A DNA stretch of 64,000 bases. It comes from Hanleya hanleyi (Eukaryota > Mollusca > Polyplacophora > Lepidopleurida > Hanleyidae). Both the position numbers and the translations under genes were made by a program. Of this stretch, positions 9,662 to 18,513 are shown one piece after another. The stretch is taken from positions 1-64,000 of the forward strand of contig JAVTVY010019460.1 of assembly GCA_036873755.1 (NCBI GenBank). The letters run 5' to 3'. Below the pieces are notes generated by a model. The model saw nothing but the letters and a program-made list of their open reading frames with translations, was not told where the DNA came from and did no database searches. Positions within the stretch are counted from its first letter, which is position 1. Every line of letters begins with the position of its first letter.

Positions 9662-9937
9662 CCCAATCGGACCATTTTATCTAGGGACTACTTTTTCTCC
9701 GCGGAAGCTTTTTCCCGAGACCGAATCACCGCCAAACCCACGGCCAGACCGCATCACCGCGGATGAATACATCCTGAATACATCCCCTCCAACAATTGGA
9801 ACTCTCCTGGATTGGAGGTAGCTTTTGGTCATCCTGCCGGAACTATACTGCACTTGACCTCTGTGACCCTCCCGTGACCTCCCTAATATGCAAATTTTTG
9901 AGGTGAATTGGCTTCAATTTAGCCTTTATATACTACT
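9662..9937. repeat. Outer end of a disrupted Polinton terminal repeat
   Basis: Continues the terminal-repeat unit interrupted at 7,772 (acccaatcggaccatt) and ends in caatttagcctttatatactact. Inverted, this reads AGTAGTATATAAAGG, the same type of terminus as at 12,054. The following hexamer is gagtat; no matching gagtat next to an AGTAGT start was found, so the partner end is lost or diverged. Confidence 0.55.
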
Positions 9938-9999
9938 GAGTATGGTGACCCCCTATGGTTTTTCCATGGATCATCTTCTCCTAACAGAGAATCACAACT

Positions 10000-10799
10000 T
10001 TCTCCTAACTATCACAAATAATACAAGCCCTAAACTCTCACTTTGAATACCAATTCAACCAATCTATGCAGGACCATGCTGATGGATCAAGTAACAAAAT
10101 GAGAACATATCGTATATTAAAAAACAATATTAAGTTAGAGGAATATCTGCTTCTGATTCGTAACACCAAAGTGAGAACATTCCTAGCAAAACTACGTCTC
10201 AGTAATCACAAACTGAAAATTGAGACTGGTAGACATACGCGTCCAATCACACCTGTGGAGCAACGCTTATGCCCCAAATGTAATATAAGAGAAGACGAAT
10301 TCCACTTTGTTATACAGTGCCAAATTTTCAATATTGAGAGAAAAATTCTTTTTGACAAAATAAATGAGACAAATATTGTCTTTGGTACTTTGACACCGGA
10401 TGGTAAATTTGTGTATTTATTAACCAATAATGATCGCCTTCAAATAAACCTGATTGGTGATAACCTATACAGTTGGTACAACAAGAGACTTGACCTACTA
10501 CCATGATACAATGTATATATATAGTAATGTATGCATTCTGTTTGAATGTTCATGGCTATACGTAGCCTACATATTATGTTCAGTATATAGTAGTCTAGTA
10601 CAGTGTCAGCTCAATAAAAGAGCTACATTTATGAATACCTATGATATGACGGAACGTAAAACTGTATTTCTGACTTCATTGGTATTCTTGTTCTTAACCC
10701 TATATTTGGGGTAGGCATTTTACTTTGTTTTGTTTTGTACTCTGCCCTGTACCGGGTGTTTGGTGCAATAAACTTGAACTTGAACTTGAACTTGAACTT
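10000..10799 (+). mobile_element. 5'-truncated non-LTR element ending in (TTGAAC)n
   Basis: Comprises the C-terminal coding fragment, about 260 bp of 3' region, an AATAAA at 10,767-10,772 and a terminal cttgaacttgaacttgaacttgaa tail (10,773-10,799). A hexamer-repeat tail is typical of some LINE families. The left boundary is approximate and no target duplication was identified. Confidence 0.65.
10066..10506 (+). pseudogene. Non-LTR retrotransposon C-terminal fragment
   Basis: 146 residues resembling the C-terminal end of a second, unrelated LINE-type ORF2: TFLAKLRLSNHKLKIETG is followed by the zinc-knuckle-like motif CPKCNIREDEFHFVIQC. The reading frame ends at 10,506 and a 3' region with polyadenylation signal and tail repeat follows. 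5'-truncated: no reverse transcriptase domain is present. Confidence 0.75.
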
Positions 10800-11429
10800 A
10801 ACCTGATGAAAAAATCCTGAAATTTAAAAAAAAATTCAACCTCTAGAAATGAACGTCCTCTACTCCCTTAATTACATATTTCGGCGTGTAGCATGGCGAC
10901 TGAAAGGTGAATGGAGGGTATTTGCATAGACTCTAGTGAATGAGTGAGTGAATAGAATTTAACGTCGCTTTTAACAATATTTCAGCTATATCGCGACGAA
11001 CCCACTAAGCACCACCCAGCCAAGTTGCGTTCCTGCTACTTCAAAGAAGAAATCTTTGAAGCAGCATGGAACCAGACACCCCCATCCACACTATAAAACA
11101 CTGAGGACAGCACACAAGACACAGACAGGACGCTTACATGGTGCAATAAGGAAAGGTGATATACAGTGCTAGACATCACATTATCAAGTTTCTGTTGCTT
11201 CTCAGCAAGATGCATTGAAGCAACATGAATTTGTGCCCACCCAACCACCCGCGCATAGACTCTGAAGGGTGAAAGAAGGATTTTTATGTCTATTTTTATG
11301 TTGTGATTTTGCCAAAGTGTAAGGGTGTCTGACGGTCCTCTGAATGGTTTTGAAGTGTCAAATTGAAAGGAGTTCGCATGATGTTTGAATGGATGTAATT
11401 TTAGTTTGGGAATCAGTTGATAACATCTG
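10800..11429. other. Spacer with a gastropod-type dispersed repeat
   Basis: Around 10,938-11,030 the sequence gagtgagtga..ttaacgtcgcttttaacaatatttcagctatatcgcgacg is a copy of a dispersed, SINE-like repeat also seen at 41,683 and, inverted and shortened, at 32,470-32,520. The 150-codon minus-strand open frame at 11,036-11,488 overlaps this repeat and a foldback end and has no known domain. No gene called. Confidence 0.5.
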
Positions 11430-11992
11430 GGGCCGATTTCATGAAACCTCACTTGAGGCAATTTTCGCACTTGAAAGTTGAAGTGCACTTGAAAACCTCC
11501 CTTGACTTGAGTTTTTGCTTTTCATGAAAGTTCACTTGAACCTAAAATCGCACTTGAGTTCAAGTGTGATCGGACCTCCCTTGAAAACCGTACTTGAAAT
11601 AAAAACGTACTTGAAATGACCAATATGACAGGAGATGGTGTCGAAAAATAAGTTTTTTTCATGTGCCCATGCATCATAATGCACGTATGGGCATTGTTCT
11701 TCATCTCATAGATCCAAACATGGCACAGACATATTTATTTGACACCTGAAATTTTACCGATCGGCTCCTCTGTATCAAGTATTTTGAGCATACACTTGAT
11801 TCTGCGGGGGTACTATTTATTACCAAATCGCACAGAAGAGTTCCAAAAATGTCACTTCAAACATCACTTGACCAAGTGCGGTCAAAAACGTTTGGTGAAA
11901 CACCACTTGAGATTTTTTTGAAGTGCACTTGGTCAAGTGTGAAAATCGCCCTTGAAAAAGTCAAGTCAAGTGAGGTTACATGAAATCGGCCC
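11430..11992. mobile_element. Foldback element with cacttgaa repeats
   Basis: Terminal inverted repeats start gggccgatttcatgaaacctcacttga and end in the inverse (tcaagtgaggttacatgaaatcggccc). Arms and core are built from repeated cacttgaa/ttcaagtg words. A 3-bp duplication, ctg, flanks it (11,427-11,429 and 11,993-11,995); this is short enough to be chance. No transposase. Confidence 0.7.
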
Positions 11993-12047
11993 CTGGTCTC
12001 TAGGTTTCGATCATTGATACGGGCAACATTCAATCATGTCCGTATGA

Positions 12048-12053
12048 TACGGT
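12048..12053. repeat. Target site duplication of Polinton, left
   Basis: tacggt, exactly repeated at 25,627-25,632, directly outside the AGTAGTA and TACTACT ends. Six base pairs is the target duplication length of Polinton/Maverick elements. Confidence 0.9.
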
Positions 12054-12318
12054 AGTAGTATATAGACAGTAAATCGACGCACATTTTTTGGGCACCGGGA
12101 AAATTCGCCATCTGTTGGTCCATGTTAAATCGCAATCGGGAACCCTCAAATTACGGTCGATAGGGGGCGCCACCAGCTCAAGGATCTCATTTTTGTCCCC
12201 ACCGGGTAAAATTTAAGGGGGTACTTGGTCGATGGGGAGGAAAACTACCTCCAACACAGAAGAGTTCCAATGGGGAGGTAACTCTTGATGCACTTTTGTG
12301 ATTTTTGGCAAATGCCGG

Positions 12319-13127
12319 CAAATGCAAATCCACCTTCACTGGATTTGAAGGAAACTACAGATAGCCCTACAGGCACATCTTATTTAGATCTCTATCTCTA
12401 TAAAAATGAAGCGGGCATTCTCTCGTCGACTTTATGACAAAAGAGATGATTACAATTTCGACATCGTAAACTATCCCTTTCTGGATAGTAATATTCCAGT
12501 GGGACCTGCATATGGCGTATACATATCTCGCTTAGTAGCATTTGCTAGATCCTGTGTTAAATGTGATGATTTTAATCAACGTCACAAAACATTGTTGCAG
12601 AAACTTATAAAACAGGGCTATTCCACCAAGCGCCTCCACTCAAAGTTTCTCAAATTTGGCGATACATATCGCATGCTGATAGCAAAATACGAACGTAGCG
12701 TGCAAGATCTATGGCGCTACGTTTCGTAACTTGTGTCTAATTCCGCTTAACCCGGGGCTAGGGGCCGTATGAACCCATGTACTTCAAGATCCTCATGGTA
12801 CTCATATGAACAGTCACAATCAAAGCGTGACTGAGATACATCTTTTTTTTAGATGACGACTCTATAACGAATATTATGGATTAAGAATACTGATCAGCGA
12901 TACGGATTTGATATTTTTGGAACATCATGATGTCTTGCCGGCATCATTGAAAACTGTTGACCGCTTCTCTCCTGCAGGAAACAAGCCTAGGTTTATGTAT
13001 ACTAGGATTGTCCTTTTGAATTTGGTGCTAATACTGTTATGTGGAAAATGGAATAGGTCTTTGGATTATGGACGCGGATATTCTCTAATGGACGAAGGCT
13101 GGATTATGAATGACGGACTAGACGCTT
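12319..13127 (+). mobile_element. Retroelement-derived insertion in the left terminal repeat
   Basis: Absent from the right terminal repeat, where ttttggcaaatgccgg joins directly to gttatcttccctgattcgaac (inverted 25,340-25,375). The first half carries a reverse-transcriptase-like fragment. The second half (12,903-13,125) is a dispersed repeat also found inverted at 38,660-38,880 and in part at 38,985-39,045 and 54,150-54,240. No clear target duplication. It postdates the element's terminal repeat. Confidence 0.7.
12346..12729 (+). pseudogene. Reverse-transcriptase-related C-terminal fragment
   Basis: The 107-residue frame from 12,406 contains LYDKRDDYNFDIVNYPFLDSN and AYGVYISRLVAFARSC, wording typical of the region behind the reverse transcriptase core in a widespread invertebrate retroelement group; the exact family is not certain. 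Sequence just upstream (TSYLDLYLYKNE) belongs to the same protein but in another frame, so a frameshift lies near 12,400. The catalytic YxDD region is missing. Non-functional remnant. Confidence 0.6.
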
Positions 13128-15049
13128 GTAATCTTCCCTGATTCGAACATACAGGAAAATGCCTGTATGGGGTATGGATGGTCCGATTGGGTCGTATGAG
13201 GTATCAATGTAAAGGATTCGTGAAGGGGCATCTCATGGGCTGGGTGTTGGGTTGAAATATCGTCATTCTGCGCATGCGCGGTGGACCAAGGGTATGGAAA
13301 TAGACGTTTTGGGATCGAGGTGGGCCACTAATGGACCGATGGGGTCGAGAGAGGAATCAAAGTGAAGCATTCGTGAAGGGGCATCTGATGGGCTGGGTGT
13401 GGGGTTGAAATATCGGCATTCTGCGCATGCGCGGTGGCCAAAGGGTATGAAAATAGACGTTTTGGAGCTAGGGGAGCCACTAATGGTCCAATGGGGTCGT
13501 ATGAGGTATCAAAGTGAAGCATTCATGAAGGGGCATCGGACTGGACAAGCGGCTCGGGCGTTGTCACCATTCTGCGCATGCGCGTTGGCCAAAGGGTATG
13601 GAAATAGACGTTTTGGGATCTAGGGGAGCCCCTAATGAGCCGATGGAGTTGTATGAGGTATCAAAGTGAAGCCTCTGTGAAGGGGCATCCAGTCATGGGT
13701 GGGTGCATGTAAAATTTTTCCTGAAAAAAAAAGAAAAACGGAACACGGACTTTATCGAAAAATCCGGGAAAATGCCTATATGGGGTATGGGGGGTATATA
13801 GGTCGCCGGGCTTAACGGGGATTGCCTATCAATAGAGTTATCTCCCCCTAGTTCCAGGGTGGGTGTATGTAAAATTTTTCCTGAAAAAATACGGAACACG
13901 GACTTTATCCTAAATTACGGGAAAATGCCTATATGGGGGGTATAGCACCATCCTGGGAAACCTACTTCTCGACATTTGCAGTATAGTTTGTGGGGTCTCG
14001 TTTTCTTAGTCTCGTCAAGACAAACATGATAGGAAGTGTCGCGGAGCGAATCGTTGAAATTTTTGGAAAAAGTTCAGGGAGACCCATATAGTCCCATACT
14101 AGGGGTATAGGACCAATGTTTGCCCCATTGGGAAACCTATTTCTAGACATTTGCGGTATGGTTGTTTGGATTTGTTTTCTTAGTCTCGTCAAGACAAACA
14201 TGATAGGGAGTGTCCCGGCACGAAACGGTGAAATTTTTGAAAAGGTCACCGTGGCCTGGGTAGGCCCATAGGCCTATACTGCGTGGCTATGGGTGTATTG
14301 GTCCATACGGGGTGGACGTGTTGGGATCTAGGTGGGCCACTCATGGCCCGATGGGGTCGAGTGCGGTATCCATGTGAAGCTCTCATGCAGGAGCACTTGA
14401 CTACACTAATGGTTCGTACGTTGTCAATAGTCTGCGCATGCGCAGACTGGCCGTAGTATAGAAAGCAGCCATTTTTGGGGGTGTGTGTGGGTGTGTTTGG
14501 GTTAGAGATGGGCTATTCACGGTTCGAATGGGTCGTGTGAGATATCCATGTGAAGCCTATGTGAGGGAGCATCTGATGGGGTGAGTGCGGGGTTGAAATA
14601 TCGTCACTCTGCGCATGCGCAGTGGACAAAGGGTATGGACATAGACGTGTTGGGCTCTAGGTGGGCCACTAGAGGGCCGATGGGACCGAGTGAGGTATCC
14701 ATGTGAAGCCTATGTGGGGGATCATCCACCTGGACTAACATTCACGTGGTTTGGTGGGTCTGCGCAAGTGTGTGACGTCACTTCCAGTTTGGGTGAATGG
14801 GGCGTGACCTTTGGACATGTCTAGACTTGCCTGTGTCTCTCCGTGTCATGTACTGGGGTTTTTCCCCACAATGGCGTTCACGTGGTTTGGTGGGTCTGCG
14901 CAAGTGTGTGACGTCACTTTCGGTTTCCTATGATGTTCACAGGTTACGCCCATTCACGAAGGGCCGTCACAGGGCGTAGTAAAAAAAGCGCTTTTCTAAC
15001 CGTATTGACCTTATGGCGCAAGCGAGTATAACAAGTGCCACGCACGGTG

Positions 15050-15056
15050 TATAAAA
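15050..15056 (+). promoter_or_regulatory. TATA box, PC4-like gene 1
   Basis: TATAAAA, 68 bp upstream of the ATG at 15,118. First of a series of TATA boxes in front of the Polinton genes. Confidence 0.65.
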
Positions 15057-15117
15057 CTCTACCCAACAGGTACACTACAAAGCCACCTCTCTAACCGTTC
15101 GCTTTTCATTCCCCACC

Positions 15118-15804
15118 ATGGCAGCGAGCGGAACAGAGCTTGCGTTATTCCAACTGACGTCCGACGTCTACCTCATCGTCAATGACGATCACCTGGAGCT
15201 GGTCCAAGACGCACCGCAGAAGGTGAAGATTTTGTTATCGCTATCAGGCTGGACTCTATTGACACGATTGTTACAGGGAAAAGACCCCGAAAGGGATTTC
15301 ATGCACGTGGAAGTCGGCGTGCACATACGCACTGCTGGAGAGGATTCCCTTTTTCCCCGGTTGCAACAGAGTGGAGGTCCCTATATCACACTCTGTCCAC
15401 CATTATGGCAGGCACTGAAAGATGTACTCCCCGAGGTGGATGACTTACTACACCCCGAGGTGAAAGAAGGGACTGTGGCTACCCGGAGGCTTACACCTGG
15501 CTGCACCCTATTGTTGTACCCCAAACGAGTGGACCTCATCGATAGCGGACTTAGGTGTTGGTGTACGTCTGAACCCAAAGCGCACGTCTCTTTGTCACCG
15601 GAAGGATGGACTACCTTGAAACGGGTGTTGTTGGGTGACCTGCACGGTGATAGCATTCACCTGTGTGACGACGTCTGCATTTTCTGCGGTCCCTATTTTG
15701 CTCGACTCCTCTGTCTGAAGCGAGGTGGTTTTACCCTGGACCCTGATCTATGGACGGCTTTGGAACAAGTAGTCCCCATTGTCGATAAGGTACTATCTCT
15801 ATAG
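15118..15804 (+). CDS. PC4-like protein with two repeat units
   Basis: 228 residues; ATG in good context (ccaccatgg). It contains two copies of one domain, about residues 12-120 and 125-228. Unit 2 has LLLYPKRVDLID, LSPEGWTTLKRVL, IHLCDDVCIFCGPYF and the closing GFTLDPDLWTALEQVVPIVD. Unit 1 closes with ITLCPPLWQALKDVLPEVDDLL. The closing strand-helix pattern (hydrophobic-x-Leu, Trp-x-x-Leu, Val-Asp-x-x-Leu) resembles the transcription cofactor PC4/SUB1 single-strand DNA-binding fold; this is inference from pattern, not a search. Two related single-unit genes follow at 16,339 and 16,899. A role in protecting or presenting single-stranded element DNA, or in transcription, would fit. Frame intact. 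Confidence 0.65.
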   Translation: MAASGTELALFQLTSDVYLIVNDDHLELVQDAPQKVKILLSLSGWTLLTRLLQGKDPERDFMHVEVGVHIRTAGEDSLFPRLQQSGGPYITLCPPLWQALKDVLPEVDDLLHPEVKEGTVATRRLTPGCTLLLYPKRVDLIDSGLRCWCTSEPKAHVSLSPEGWTTLKRVLLGDLHGDSIHLCDDVCIFCGPYFARLLCLKRGGFTLDPDLWTALEQVVPIVDKVLSL

Positions 15805-15886
15805 GAGCCACATAACCAATCAGAATAGTACGTATCACGGATTACACCCGTAGAGCTACATCTAGGCGCGCATGTGTGACATGGTC

Positions 15887-15893
15887 TATAAAA
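15887..15893 (+). promoter_or_regulatory. TATA box, small membrane-protein gene
   Basis: TATAAAA in ggtctataaaatacg, 53 bp upstream of the ATG at 15,940. The block from the preceding stop to here is conserved in the inverted copy (about 350-477). Confidence 0.65.
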
Positions 15894-15939
15894 TACGTCC
15901 CTCTGGATCCCACACCTTCATTTCTACGGTTGCAGAGCC

Positions 15940-16266
15940 ATGACGGAGATCCAGCACTATGCGACTCACACTTTACAGCATGCCACCGTGGTTAATTCAC
16001 TCACGGGTTACCGAGCAGTGGTCCGGTCCATGTTTGCAGATGGCGACGACAACGAGGGGCGACGGCAGATCCTGAACGAGTTCACAGAAGCTGTCCTCGA
16101 CAGAGTGCACTCGATGGAGAGGTGTGCCATCACTCACCACTACTTGACTATGACAGCCATCCTTGATGCTCGGGCTATGGACCACGAGTGCTCACGCCGG
16201 AACCAGCGACGGCTGGTTGGCCTAGTCATGGTCTGTGCCCTATTGACCCTGGCGCTGTGGCATTGA
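15940..16266 (+). CDS. Small tail-anchored protein of unknown function
   Basis: 108 residues, intact. The N-terminal about 85 residues are helical and mixed-charge, with a conserved acidic stretch ADGDDNEGRR. Basic residues (ECSRRNQRRL) precede a single C-terminal hydrophobic segment (VGLVMVCALLTLALW), so a tail-anchored topology is likely. The start is supported by the TATA spacing and by conservation of the first 45 codons in the inverted copy. No known family recognised. It sits between PC4-like genes 1 and 2 in the presumed early cluster. Confidence 0.55.
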   Translation: MTEIQHYATHTLQHATVVNSLTGYRAVVRSMFADGDDNEGRRQILNEFTEAVLDRVHSMERCAITHHYLTMTAILDARAMDHECSRRNQRRLVGLVMVCALLTLALWH

Positions 16267-16280
16267 CAGTGGGAACTGAC

Positions 16281-16288
16281 TATAAATA
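16281..16288 (+). promoter_or_regulatory. TATA box, PC4-like gene 2
   Basis: TATAAATA followed by cgag, 58 bp upstream of the ATG at 16,339. The same octamer and following cgag recur at 16,852. Confidence 0.65.
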
Positions 16289-16338
16289 CGAGGGTCAGAC
16301 AGAGTGTGTGTCATTCACCGTTCGTCAATGGATCAAGC

Positions 16339-16743
16339 ATGTCACCAGTCCTACGAGCCATCCTTCCCCTTATACCCCGGGTGGGGTTACACGTCTATGA
16401 AGATAAAGTCACCCTCGAGGAAGACCGTGGAGATGTTTGCTGGTCGCGCGCTGAAACCGTATCGAATACGGTTACGCTACACCGTGACGGCTGGACCAAA
16501 TTTAAACGGGTGTTGAGCGGCGAGCTCGGCGGACACCTCATCCACATAGACAATGCCATCTACGTACATCGTGGACCCTTCTTCCCACGCCTGGGCCGCT
16601 ACCAAGACCCTACGCGAGGCTTCACCCCAGACCCCGATCTGCGGACAGCCTTCGAGAAAGTGGTGCCTATCGTGGACCAGCTGTTTACACCGGACGAGCG
16701 GTCATCAGACGAGTTGGAGTGGGCTCGTGCCCTGAGAGAATGA
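16339..16743 (+). CDS. PC4-like protein 2, single repeat unit
   Basis: 134 residues. I chose the ATG at 16,339: an earlier ATG (16,328) is in another frame, and sequence upstream of the TATA box cannot be included. Segments GLHVYEDKVTLEE, HRDGWTKFKRVLSGEL, IHIDNAIYVHRGPFFPRL and GFTPDPDLRTAFEKVVPIVD align one-to-one with the repeat unit of gene 1. The conserved Trp of the closing helix is Arg here (PDLRTA). The acidic tail SSDELEW is shared with gene 3. Probable paralogue by tandem duplication; DNA-binding role inferred only. Confidence 0.6.
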   Translation: MSPVLRAILPLIPRVGLHVYEDKVTLEEDRGDVCWSRAETVSNTVTLHRDGWTKFKRVLSGELGGHLIHIDNAIYVHRGPFFPRLGRYQDPTRGFTPDPDLRTAFEKVVPIVDQLFTPDERSSDELEWARALRE

Positions 16744-16851
16744 ACGACAGAACCCAATGAACAAATGTCTAGCCATGAACCAGACGACGATGCCATTGAT
16801 TATCCGGCTAGACTTTGACCACCCGATCCTTTGATCTCACAGGGTTCTCCC

Positions 16852-16859
16852 TATAAATA
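16852..16859 (+). promoter_or_regulatory. TATA box, PC4-like gene 3
   Basis: TATAAATA followed by cgag, 47 bp upstream of the ATG at 16,899. Confidence 0.65.
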
Positions 16860-16898
16860 CGAGAGAAAGTCAAATCTGGTACCATTCACGTACTGACC

Positions 16899-17362
16899 AT
16901 GACGGAGCATATAATACTGGCGTATCTCAGCTTAACCCCCGAGGTTTTGCTGCACGTGTATGCGGATAAGGTCGATATCACGGAGGAGGTGGGAGACATC
17001 TGTGATGCGGACCCTACACAACCGTGCCCAGCCCACATTCGTCTGTCCCGGGAGGGTTGGACCAAATTCAAACGGGTCTTGTCTGGTGAACTGGACGGCG
17101 ACCTCATCCACTTGTGTCACGATGTGTACATCCGACGCGGCCCTTTCTTTGCTCAATTGGCTCGGCTAGATGGAGGTACAGTGTATTTCACCCTGATCTA
17201 TGGTCTGCATTGGAAGATGCCATGGTAGATGTGGATCAAGTGCTTATCAAGCGGTCATCAGACGAGTTGGACTGGTCATTTACCATGGACACTGTGGAAG
17301 CCAACGAAGAAAATCAGAAAGAAACTCCGGGCCAAGATATACCCGTTATAAATAAACGATAG
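16899..17362 (+). pseudogene. PC4-like protein 3, single frameshift
   Basis: The first frame (16,899 onward) gives LTPEVLLHVYADKVDI, SREGWTKFKRVLSGELDGDLIHLCHDVYIRRGPFFAQLARL and then runs out at 17,228. The expected closing segment (PDLWSALEDAMVDVD) and the SSDELDW tail are in the frame ending at 17,362, so one indel lies near 17,180-17,200. Otherwise it is collinear with gene 2, to which it is the closest paralogue. Could be a real mutation or a sequence error. Confidence 0.6.
17347..17354 (+). promoter_or_regulatory. TATA box, integrase gene
   Basis: TATAAATA, 43 bp upstream of the integrase ATG. It overlaps the last codons of PC4-like gene 3, showing how tightly the cluster is packed. 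Confidence 0.6.
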
Positions 17363-17389
17363 AGCCAGGGCCCATCATCATTTGTCACC

Positions 17390-18463
17390 ATGAAGTGCTG
17401 GGAGAAGGTGTTGGATAACTTATACTACAGTCCCGACAGTCCGGCGGCCTATAGTGCATTGTCGGCTCTCTATCGAGCGGCCAAACCCCAGGGGATACAA
17501 CATGCCCAAGTCCGAGATTGGTTAAGAAAACAATACACCTATACCTTACATCGATCTGTCCATCGCCATTTTCTACGGAACCGGGTCATCGTTGGCGGAA
17601 TAGATGCCCAGAGGCAAGCGGATTTGGTCGATATGAGCGCCTTTGCCAACCACAACGATGGGAATCGGTATATCTTGACGTGCATCGATATCCTATCGAA
17701 GTATGCGTGGGTGGTACCCATCCGGACGAAAACGGGGGCGTATCTCATAGCGGCGTTCAAAGACATCTTCAAGACCGGGCGCAAACCTTTCTATTTGCAA
17801 ACCGACGAAGGCACGGAATTCCTCAACAGACCGTTCCAACAGTTTCTGAAAGCCCAGAGGGTGTTTTTCTTCCATACGTACAACGAGAACAAGGCTTCCG
17901 TGGTGGAAAGGTTCAACAGGACATTCAAAGGCCGCATGTATAAATATTTCACCTATAAGAATACAAGGCGGTACATCGAGGTTCTCCCGAAACTTGTGAA
18001 TGGTTACAATCGAGCCTATCATCGGAGTATAGAGAGAGCCCCCATTACCGTCACCCAACGCAATGAAGCCCAAGTCCGGCGTGTCTTGTACACCAGGCCA
18101 TCGCAGCGAACGACGAAGGCGGTGTTCAAGGTCGGGGACCCCGTACGGATCAGTAAATTCAAAGGTCAATTTGAGAAAAGTTACTTGCCCAACTGGAGCG
18201 ATGAGCACTTCCTAATTAAACGGCGCCTACCCCGACAACAGCGAGTCTATGAACTGGAAGATCTTCAAGGGGAACCGTTGCTAGGGACGTTTTACGAGAC
18301 GGAATTACAGCCTGTCGTAAAAACACAGCAAGACTACTACACGGTGGAGCAGATTTTGAAAACGGAACATCGACGTGGCAAACTGTTTCATTTCGTCAAA
18401 TGGCAAGGCTGGCCCAGTTCCTTCAATTCCTGGGTCGGTGCCAACCAGGTGAAACGACTATAA
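17390..18463 (+). CDS. Polinton integrase with C-terminal chromodomain
   Basis: 357 residues, intact. DDE integrase core of the retroviral/Ty3 type found in Polintons: first Asp in QADLVDM, second in LQTDEGTEF, Glu in ASVVERFNRTFKGRM, all present. An SH3-like region follows (FKVGDPVRISKF). The last about 50 residues form a chromodomain (YTVEQILKTE ... FVKWQGWPSSFNSWV) that would bind histone tails and bias target choice. There is no clear HHCC zinc finger at the N terminus; the first about 75 residues are helical. It inserts the double-stranded element DNA, giving the 6-bp duplication. It is placed between the PC4-like cluster and the virion genes; its stop codon overlaps the next TATA box. 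Confidence 0.9.
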   Translation: MKCWEKVLDNLYYSPDSPAAYSALSALYRAAKPQGIQHAQVRDWLRKQYTYTLHRSVHRHFLRNRVIVGGIDAQRQADLVDMSAFANHNDGNRYILTCIDILSKYAWVVPIRTKTGAYLIAAFKDIFKTGRKPFYLQTDEGTEFLNRPFQQFLKAQRVFFFHTYNENKASVVERFNRTFKGRMYKYFTYKNTRRYIEVLPKLVNGYNRAYHRSIERAPITVTQRNEAQVRRVLYTRPSQRTTKAVFKVGDPVRISKFKGQFEKSYLPNWSDEHFLIKRRLPRQQRVYELEDLQGEPLLGTFYETELQPVVKTQQDYYTVEQILKTEHRRGKLFHFVKWQGWPSSFNSWVGANQVKRL

Positions 18464-18465
18464 AG
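18459..18465 (+). promoter_or_regulatory. TATA box overlapping the integrase stop codon
   Basis: TATAAAG; its TAA is the integrase stop at 18,461-18,463. It lies 55 bp upstream of the ATG at 18,514. Confidence 0.55.
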
Positions 18466-18513
18466 CCAGACACCACTGACGTCATCCTTCATTCCACGTC
18501 CGACCACAGTGCT

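Larger units (their letters stand above)
12054..14790 (+). repeat. Left terminal inverted repeat of Polinton
   Basis: Pairs with 23,830-25,626. The outer part (12,060-12,318: cagtaaatcgacgcac...tttttggcaaatgccgg) and inner parts (13,128-14,790) match inverted. It consists largely of degenerate about 150-bp units with TGCGCATGCGC palindromes (13,269, 13,421, 13,573, 14,431 and 14,610 approximately). It is longer than the right repeat because of an insertion of about 810 bp at 12,319-13,127. The inner boundary is approximate, where ttcacgtggtttggtgggtctgc stops matching. Confidence 0.85.

Noticed and set aside
9258..9821. 187-codon plus-strand ORF
   Set aside because: Antisense shadow of the non-LTR C-terminal coding region, continuing into the terminal repeat.
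11036..11488. 150-codon minus-strand ORF
   Set aside because: Overlaps a dispersed repeat and a foldback end; no domain.
16306..16338. Upstream extension of PC4-like gene 2
   Set aside because: The extra codons begin with GTG and lie too close to the TATA box; the ATG at 16,339 fits the spacing of the other genes.
17518..17943. 141-codon ORF inside the integrase gene
   Set aside because: Alternative frame of the intact integrase; the homologous segment in the inverted copy (100-348) is open only by chance.
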